A stretch of 9,889 nucleotides of DNA, taken from assembly GCA_030640565.1 (NCBI GenBank), contig DAOWJD010000012.1:1-9889 (forward strand), in the 5' to 3' direction. The notes under the pieces are model-generated. The model was not told the origin of the DNA. It worked only from the letters and a program-made list of their open reading frames with translations, and searched no databases. Of the stretch, positions 6,636-9,889 are shown piece by piece. This DNA comes from Nanobdellota archaeon. Its GTDB lineage: Archaea; Nanobdellota; Nanobdellia; Pacearchaeales; GW2011-AR1. Position 1 is the first letter of the stretch. Every line of letters begins with the position of its first letter. The translations under genes and the position numbers were made by a program.

Positions 6636-7472
6636 TTATCTTTCTTTATAAGTTCTTAAAAATTCTTCAGCATCCCTAATTCCCAGGTCAATACTTGCAT
6701 TAATTCTCTCTTTATCTGTGTCAATTACAGATGTCAAAGGTAAGGGTATTGTAGGTCTTATTACCTTCACCCTTCTATTTTGTTTAATAATTCTGTCTAA
6801 TTCTTTATTTTGGGAATCACGGTGCCTTACTAGTTTAGAAATTTCTTTAGGTAGGGTCAAGGATAGAATTTTTGTTATTCTAGATTCTTTTAATCCATAT
6901 GAGAAACCTTCTGGTTTATTATAAACAACAATCAATTCGTCATTTCTTTCTTCTAAAGCTTTCTTTATTGGAAGCTTATCTATTAAACCTCCATCACGAT
7001 ACAATTGTCCATCAACTCTTACTGCAGAATGAACTAAAGGAAGTGCAGCTGAAGCCCTCATAGCATCAAATAAATTTCTTTCTTCGGGTTGAAAGTATCT
7101 AGTTTTTCCAGAAGGATCTTCTGTTAGAACATATGTTAATTTAGTCCTAGAACTCATAACTGCTCTCAAATTTAAAAGTGATCTTTCATCTTGAAAAATT
7201 TCTGCAAGGTATTCCAAATCTAAAACCTGTTTTCCTCTTAAAGGGTTGGTAAAGTTTACTAATTGTTTACTATGCACTAAATTTCTCCAAGTGTTTTCTA
7301 TTGTATCTGATTGCCCACTCTTAAAAAATGTAGAGATAAAAACCCCAACAGATGAAGCATAAATAGAATCAAAATAATCAGCTCCTAATTCCCTTCCTAG
7401 TATAACTAATACTCCTGCATCATAAGCACCCATTAAGCCACCACTTCCTGTAACTAATGCTTTTTTAACCAT
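6636..7472 (-). CDS. Patatin-like phospholipase/acyl hydrolase
   Basis: A 278-aa single-domain patatin (RssA/COG1752 type) that should hydrolyse acyl esters by a Ser-Asp dyad. The N-terminus KKALVTGSGGLMGAYDAGVL holds the Gly-rich oxyanion loop (residues 9-15). The nucleophile elbow is ASSVG at 39-43, so Ser41 is catalytic; its first position is Ala instead of the usual Gly. The aspartate motif is DGG at 160-162 in YRDGGLIDKLPIKKA. There is no signal peptide or membrane segment, so it is probably cytoplasmic. The substrate is unknown: archaeal lipids are mostly ether-linked, which makes classical phospholipase action less obvious. The gene lies, in reverse orientation, between rpo3 and the tRNA-Leu/L18e cluster, which are often close together in archaea. 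Its promoter appears to be leaderless. Confidence 0.93.
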   Translation of the reverse strand: MVKKALVTGSGGLMGAYDAGVLVILGRELGADYFDSIYASSVGVFISTFFKSGQSDTIENTWRNLVHSKQLVNFTNPLRGKQVLDLEYLAEIFQDERSLLNLRAVMSSRTKLTYVLTEDPSGKTRYFQPEERNLFDAMRASAALPLVHSAVRVDGQLYRDGGLIDKLPIKKALEERNDELIVVYNKPEGFSYGLKESRITKILSLTLPKEISKLVRHRDSQNKELDRIIKQNRRVKVIRPTIPLPLTSVIDTDKERINASIDLGIRDAEEFLRTYKER

Positions 7473-7492
7473 AATATAAAAATCAAATTTTT

Positions 7493-7500
7493 GTTTAAAA
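7493..7500 (-). promoter_or_regulatory. TATA box of the patatin gene, probably leaderless
   Basis: On the minus strand TTTTAAAC is centred about 24.5 nt before the patatin ATG (7472). No Shine-Dalgarno precedes the ATG, so a leaderless mRNA is inferred. The box lies inside an inverted repeat listed separately. Confidence 0.55.
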
Positions 7501-7519
7501 GAATTTATGTTCTTTTAAA
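7494..7519. repeat. Perfect 10-bp inverted repeat overlapping the patatin TATA box
   Basis: TTTAAAAGAA (7494-7503) and TTCTTTTAAA (7510-7519) are exact inverted copies separated by 6 nt (TTTATG). The promoter-proximal arm contains the TATA box. A dimeric repressor binding here would block TBP. An RNA hairpin role is unlikely because the repeat lies upstream of the predicted transcription start. AT-richness and the self-complementary TTTAAA core raise the odds of chance occurrence. Confidence 0.6.
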
Positions 7520-7580
7520 TATACAAACCCCTATGAAGTGTCTAGATGTTTAGTTATGCAAAGCTTCCCTAATAGATATA

Positions 7581-7588
7581 TTTTAAAA
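7581..7588 (+). promoter_or_regulatory. TATA box of tRNA-Leu
   Basis: TTTTAAAA is centred about 27 nt before the mature 5' end of the tRNA, which places transcription start at or a few nt before the first tRNA base. Confidence 0.5.
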
Positions 7589-7611
7589 ACAAGAAATTTT
7601 AGTAATTTTAA

Positions 7612-7695
7612 GCGAGGTTGCCAGAGAGGTCAAATGGGACGCGTTAAGGCCGCGTTGGCTTAGTGTCTACACAGGTTCGAATCCTGTACCTCGCA
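7612..7695 (+). tRNA. tRNA-Leu, anticodon AAG by structure (type II, no encoded CCA)
   Basis: A complete cloverleaf. The acceptor stem is GCGAGGT (7612-7618) with ACCTCGC (7688-7694), discriminator A7695. The D stem is CCA/TGG (7621-7623 with 7635-7637), with GG at 7628-7629 in the loop. The anticodon stem is ACGCG (7639-7643) with CGCGT (7651-7655), perfectly paired. The variable arm runs 7656-7670 with a 3-bp GGC/GTC stem (one G-U pair). The T stem is ACAGG/CCTGT with loop TTCGAAT. A long variable arm plus A73 points to Leu, since archaeal tRNA-Ser usually has G73. The seven-base loop is TTAAGGC, which puts AAG (7646-7648) at positions 34-36. A34 is very unusual in archaea, where GAG would be expected. 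No intron and no CCA are encoded. It is close before rpl18e, as in the Haloarcula S9 operon. Confidence 0.93.
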
Positions 7696-7700
7696 TAAAC

Positions 7701-7708
7701 TTTATAAA
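7701..7708 (+). promoter_or_regulatory. TATA box of the rpl18e-rpl13-rps9 operon
   Basis: TTTATAAA begins 5 nt after the tRNA. The expected transcription start is near 7730, giving a 5' leader of about 59 nt, unlike the leaderless promoters of neighbouring genes. Confidence 0.55.
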
Positions 7709-7733
7709 CCAATTAAAACTGGGATTTTTATAA

Positions 7734-7782
7734 CCTGCGAGTTAACGCGATAGCAGGAAGTTACGGCTTCTGCTATTAAAGG
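7734..7782 (+). promoter_or_regulatory. Structured mRNA leader of the rpl18e operon
   Basis: A strong hairpin pairs ATAGCA (7750-7755) with TGCTAT (7771-7776) and, after a bulged G7756, GAAG (7757-7760) with CTTC (7767-7770), closing the loop TTACGG. The hairpin ends 4 nt before the Shine-Dalgarno AGGA (7780-7783). A competing helix pairs CCTGC (7734-7738) with GCAGG (7753-7757) and shares bases with the hairpin's 5' arm; a short GCG/CGC hairpin (7737-7748) is a further option. Such a leader could be an autoregulatory site for one of the operon's ribosomal proteins (inference). Confidence 0.55.
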
Positions 7783-7788
7783 ATTATA

Positions 7789-8163
7789 ATGAAAACAAAA
7801 ACAAAGATAGGCAAACAAATTCAAAAGAAATCGAATAAAGAATTAGTTGAAACTATACTCGCTGCAAAGAAGAAAGCCAAATGGCTTAAAGTTGCAGGAA
7901 TCCTTTCAGGACCGCGAAGAAAATCAGTAAGTCTAAATCTTAGAGAAATAAATGAAAATTCTAAAGATGGTGAAACCATTATTGTTCCTGGAAAGGTTCT
8001 TTCTCAAGGAGAAATAAGCAAAAAGGTAAAAATTGTTGCCTTAGGTTTTTCAGAAAAAGCCAAAGAAAAGCTATTAAAATCAAAAATACCCTCTTTAAGT
8101 ATAATTGAAGAAATTAAAAAAAATCCTGATATAAAAAAGTGCAGGATTTTAACAGGAAAATGA
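7789..8163 (+). CDS. rpl18e: 50S ribosomal protein L18e (eL18)
   Basis: A 124-aa eL18 protein, a large-subunit component related in fold to bacterial L15. Family features seen are SNKELVETILAAKKKAKWLKVAGILSGPRRKSVSLNL (conserved 'LI..L...s.....iWr.vA..L..PrR....VNl.'), then GETIIVPGKVLSQGEISKKVKIVALGFSEKAKEKL, and the C-terminal KKCRILTGK, which is 'G..i.i'-like. Its length is normal for archaea. AAAGGA ending 5 nt before the ATG provides a modest Shine-Dalgarno. The stop codon overlaps the rpl13 start as ATGA. It heads the rpl18e-rpl13-rps9 operon behind a structured leader. Confidence 0.93.
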   Translation: MKTKTKIGKQIQKKSNKELVETILAAKKKAKWLKVAGILSGPRRKSVSLNLREINENSKDGETIIVPGKVLSQGEISKKVKIVALGFSEKAKEKLLKSKIPSLSIIEEIKKNPDIKKCRILTGK

Positions 8164-8558
8164 AAATAATCGATGGGAAAGATGCTGTTTTAGGAAGACT
8201 ATCTAGCTATGTTGCGAAAGAAGCTCTTAAAGGAGAAGACTTTGTTATTTTGAATTGTGATTGGGTAATAATTACTGGAAATAAAAAAACTGTTAGAGAA
8301 GAATTTGAAGCAGAAAGAAGAAAAATTGGAAGTGGACAAAAAGGTCCAAAGCATTCAAGAAACTCTGATAAAATAGTTAAAAGAGCTATAAGAGGTATGC
8401 TTCCTGATCACAGAAGGGGAAGGGGAAAGATTGCTTACAGAAGAATAAAATGTTATGCTGGTGTCCCAAAAGAATTTCAAGAATCTAAAAAAATCACTGG
8501 GGGAAGAGAAAAGAAATCTAAATTTGTTTATGTTAAAGAACTTTCAAAGAGAAAATGA
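8160..8558 (+). CDS. rpl13: 50S ribosomal protein L13 (uL13)
   Basis: A 132-aa L13, an early-assembly protein that binds 23S rRNA. MKIIDGKDAVLGRLSSYVAKEALKGEDFVILNCDWVIITGNK is the typical archaeal N-terminal core ('ida...vlGRLAS.vAk.lL.G..v.ivNae...i.G'), and KRAIRGMLPDHRRGRG carries the family's RGMLP signature (residues about 79-83). I start it at 8160: this gives an ATGA overlap with rpl18e and the family N-terminus, while the in-frame ATG at 8139 would add seven unrelated residues. It overlaps rps9 by another ATGA, so the three genes are probably translationally coupled. Confidence 0.95.
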   Translation: MKIIDGKDAVLGRLSSYVAKEALKGEDFVILNCDWVIITGNKKTVREEFEAERRKIGSGQKGPKHSRNSDKIVKRAIRGMLPDHRRGRGKIAYRRIKCYAGVPKEFQESKKITGGREKKSKFVYVKELSKRK

Positions 8559-8956
8559 ATAGAATAATAACATCTGGAAAAAGAAAAACCGCTGTGGCAA
8601 GAGCTATGATTACAGAAGGAACTGGAAAAGTAAAGATAAATAAAAAACCTCATGACGTTTTGAATATGTTTGATACATTAAAAATTGAGGAGCCTTTAAG
8701 GATTGCTGAAAATATTCTTGGAAAAAATAATTTTGATGTTTCAATCAGTGTAAAAGGTGGTGGAGAAAAAGGCCAGATAGATGCATCAAGACTTGCATTG
8801 GCAAGAGCGATTGTGGCTTTTACTAAGAATAAAGACGTAGAAAAAGCTTTTATTGAATATGATAGAAATCTTCTTGTAGCAGATGTAAGAAGAAAAGAAG
8901 CATACAAGCCAGGAGATAGCAAGGCAAGAAGAAAAAGGCAGAGTTCTAAGAGATAG
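8555..8956 (+). CDS. rps9: 30S ribosomal protein S9 (uS9)
   Basis: A 133-aa S9, a head protein whose basic C-terminal tail reaches the P-site tRNA. Signatures are TSGKRKTAVARAMITEGTGKVKIN at the N-terminus, VSISVKGGGEKGQIDASRLALARAIVAF (the conserved 'V.GGG..GQA.A.R.aiARAL'), and YDRNLLVADVRRKEAYKPGDSKARRKRQSSKR at the end. The closing Lys-Arg is retained. It overlaps rpl13 by ATGA. In many archaea rpoN (Rpo10) and rpoK follow; here a T-rich stretch and a different, frameshifted gene come next, so the operon seems to end with rps9. Confidence 0.96.
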   Translation: MNRIITSGKRKTAVARAMITEGTGKVKINKKPHDVLNMFDTLKIEEPLRIAENILGKNNFDVSISVKGGGEKGQIDASRLALARAIVAFTKNKDVEKAFIEYDRNLLVADVRRKEAYKPGDSKARRKRQSSKR

Positions 8957-8988
8957 TTATTCTTATTGTATGTTCTATATTGATAAAA

Positions 8989-8997
8989 TTTAAAAAT
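8989..8997 (+). promoter_or_regulatory. TATA box of the frameshifted membrane-protein gene
   Basis: TTTAAAAAT is centred 26.5 nt before the ATG at 9018, the same leaderless spacing as other genes here. The preceding ATG at 9009 would lie upstream of the predicted transcript start. Confidence 0.45.
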
Positions 8998-9017
8998 GAG
9001 TTATCTATATGAAAAGT

Positions 9018-9418
9018 ATGAGTGACGTAAAAAGTAGGGGTGAAAATAAGCTTACGATAAGAGACTTAAAAAGTTTGGGTAAAAATAAGATATAGAATAC
9101 CTAATAGCCCTTCCGCTTCTTGTTGTATTAGGCTTTAGTGTATTCATTTATTTAGGGGTTGATTCTAAGGCCGAACATAAATTAAGAAATAGATTAGAAA
9201 AAAAAGTAGAAGAAATAGCTGATGTAAATTCAAATGGTCTGGATGTTAAAGAAATGGTAGAAGTTTATGAAAATTTAGGATTAAATCCTGCAAGAGAATT
9301 AAAGAGAAGGGGTTTTTATCTAGGTACTAGTGAAATGCAGCAATATCTTAAAAATATGGAGATGTTTAATCCTGAAACAGATGTTTATCACTTTAAAGAT
9401 GGTCTGAGTCGGAAGTAA
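9018..9418 (+). pseudogene. Frameshifted small membrane protein with EF-hand-like loop
   Basis: The first part (ATG 9018) reads MSDVKSRGENKLTIRDLKSLGKNKI and stops at TAG 9093-9095. One frame over, a 109-codon open stretch runs 9089-9415 and ends at TAA 9416-9418. It encodes a clear transmembrane helix (YLIALPLLVVLGFSVFIYLG, 9098-9157), a Lys/Glu-rich helix, then DVNSNGLDVKEM (from 9221), which resembles an EF-hand loop but lacks Glu at position 12, and MVEVYENLGLNPARELKRRG. This second part has no ATG, GTG or TTG start before the membrane helix; the first in-frame ATG is 9254. One extra base near 9087-9092 would join both parts into about 133 aa with cytoplasmic N-terminus. It is either a pseudogene, a sequencing or assembly error, or recoded. 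The family is not recognised. It also fills the stretch after rps9. Confidence 0.6.
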
Positions 9419-9811
9419 TTATTTTATTCCTAATTTTTCAAGCTTGTTCTGAACATGATTAAACAAGGTAGTTGAGATAATTGGCTTATGCTCTCCTTCA
9501 TAGATTTGGTTGTTGAATTTTATTTTTCCTATGTATGTAAAGTTTTTGAGAACTTTTTTAAGGCCATTAACAGACAGCTTGTATTTTCCTGCGAGTTTTC
9601 TTAAACTTAAATTTTTATTTAAGAATTTTTCAAAAATTTCTTCAATTTCTCTGAAATTTTCTGCAGGAATAAGTTTTCCGTCCTGAATTTTGTAGCCAAA
9701 AGGCGCTCTTGACATAAGATTTCCCTTCATTGCTTTTTTTATCATGCCTTGTTTTTGTTTCTCTCCCCTATTTTCTTCTTCAAATTCGTGTCCGCATTTT
9801 GGGCATTTCAT
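9419..9811 (-). CDS. Stand-alone recombinase-domain protein (no catalytic serine domain)
   Basis: A 130-aa protein. Residues 1-8 hold a CPKCGHEF zinc-knuckle half; there is no second CxxC, so a full zinc site would need another ligand or a partner chain. Residues about 22-125 match the DNA-binding Recombinase domain of large serine recombinases (PF07508 type): SRAPFGYKIQDGKLIPAENF, REIEEIFEKFLN, LSLRKLAGKYKLSVNGLKKVLKNFTYIGKIKFNN, and KPIISTTLFNHVQNKLEKL. The N-terminal resolvase domain with the catalytic serine is absent, so it cannot cut DNA by itself. It might be a DNA-binding regulator, a recombination accessory factor or a domesticated remnant. Its start overlaps the stop of an upstream minus-strand gene by ATGA. 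Its stop abuts the end of the convergent frameshifted gene with no spacer. Confidence 0.8.
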   Translation of the reverse strand: MKCPKCGHEFEEENRGEKQKQGMIKKAMKGNLMSRAPFGYKIQDGKLIPAENFREIEEIFEKFLNKNLSLRKLAGKYKLSVNGLKKVLKNFTYIGKIKFNNQIYEGEHKPIISTTLFNHVQNKLEKLGIK

Positions 9812-9889
9812 CTTTTTGTCAATTCTTCTAAGAGTTCATTTAACTGGTTTTTATTTTTTATGATAATTGGTTTTAATTTATTCTTTTCA
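9808..9889 (-). CDS. C-terminal fragment of an unidentified gene cut by the window edge
   Basis: On the minus strand a frame is open from the window end to TGA at 9810-9808, giving 26 residues that end QLNELLEELTKR. The stop overlaps the recombinase-domain ATG as ATGA, as at other coupled genes in this window, which supports real coding. Too little is present to identify it; the end looks helical and charged. A catalytic serine-recombinase partner is possible but not shown. Confidence 0.5.
   Translation of the reverse strand, partial: EKNKLKPIIIKNKNQLNELLEELTKR

Noticed and set aside
7520..7580. Possible small RNA or short gene between the patatin promoter and tRNA-Leu
   Set aside because: Only very short reading frames and no clear hairpin were seen; nothing supports a feature.
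6602..7611. Mobile element carrying the patatin gene between rpo3 and tRNA-Leu
   Set aside because: I found no terminal repeats, target duplication, integrase, or duplicated tRNA 3' end flanking the gene.
7643..7649. Reading the anticodon as TAA (loop GTTAAGG), the common Leu isoacceptor
   Set aside because: This register breaks three of five anticodon stem pairs, while the AAG register pairs all five.
8139..8159. Upstream start for L13 adding seven residues
   Set aside because: The added residues do not fit the family, and ATG 8160 gives an ATGA overlap with L18e like that between L13 and S9.
9078..9095. Programmed -1 frameshift joining the two halves of the split membrane protein
   Set aside because: No X XXY YYZ slippery heptamer is present in the right phase, and the target frame has stops at 9080 and 9086 just upstream, so any shift must fall in a very narrow window. 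Mutation or sequence error is simpler, though recoding is not excluded.
1..9889. CRISPR array, rRNA gene, insertion sequence or known defence system
   Set aside because: No regularly spaced repeats, rRNA segments, transposase or defence-type domains were found; the recombinase domain lacks catalytic parts.

Overview
This window looks like a piece of a small-genome, AT-rich archaeal chromosome, probably from a DPANN-type lineage (Woesearchaeota/Pacearchaeota-like; the lineage is inference). The archaeal assignment is firm. The window carries archaea/eukaryote-type ribosomal proteins eL21 and eL18, RNA polymerase subunits Rpo3 and Rpo4, the archaeal protein family DUF655, a type II tRNA-Leu without an encoded CCA end, and TTTAAA TATA boxes that often lie about 25 nt upstream of start codons, which suggests leaderless mRNAs.

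Layout. (1) 1-2985 (+): a cell-envelope cluster with a secreted, C-terminally anchored COG1361/S-layer-like protein, an unrecognised 291-aa protein with a strong Shine-Dalgarno, and an ATGA-coupled MacB/FtsX-type ABC permease. No ABC ATPase is present. (2) 3042-3239 (+): a small two-CxxC zinc-ribbon protein with its own promoter. (3) 3301-6601 (+): a tightly packed information-processing operon, rpl21e, rpo4, DUF655, rps13, rps4, rps11, rpo3, with an extra promoter directly before rpo3. (4) 6636-7472 (-): a patatin-like acyl hydrolase, convergent to rpo3, whose TATA box lies inside a perfect 10-bp inverted repeat. (5) 7612-7695 (+): a tRNA-Leu whose anticodon reads AAG by structure, which is unusual in archaea. 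(6) 7701-8956 (+): promoter and structured leader followed by rpl18e, rpl13 and rps9, joined by ATGA overlaps. (7) 9018-9418 (+): a frameshifted small membrane protein with a degenerate EF-hand-like loop. (8) 9419-9889 (-): a stand-alone recombinase-domain protein without a catalytic serine domain, coupled by ATGA to the tail of an upstream gene cut by the window edge.

How the parts fit: most of the window supplies 30S/50S subunits and RNA polymerase. Rpo3 belongs to the polymerase assembly platform and Rpo4 to the stalk. S4, S11 and S13 build the 30S, and L13, L18e and L21e build the 50S. tRNA-Leu lies directly before L18e-L13-S9, echoing the S9 operon of Haloarcula. The envelope cluster and the patatin gene are the non-housekeeping parts. 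I saw no CRISPR array, insertion sequence, rRNA or classical defence system. The best leads are the A34 tRNA-Leu, the L18e leader hairpin with a competing fold, and the operator-like palindrome at the patatin promoter.
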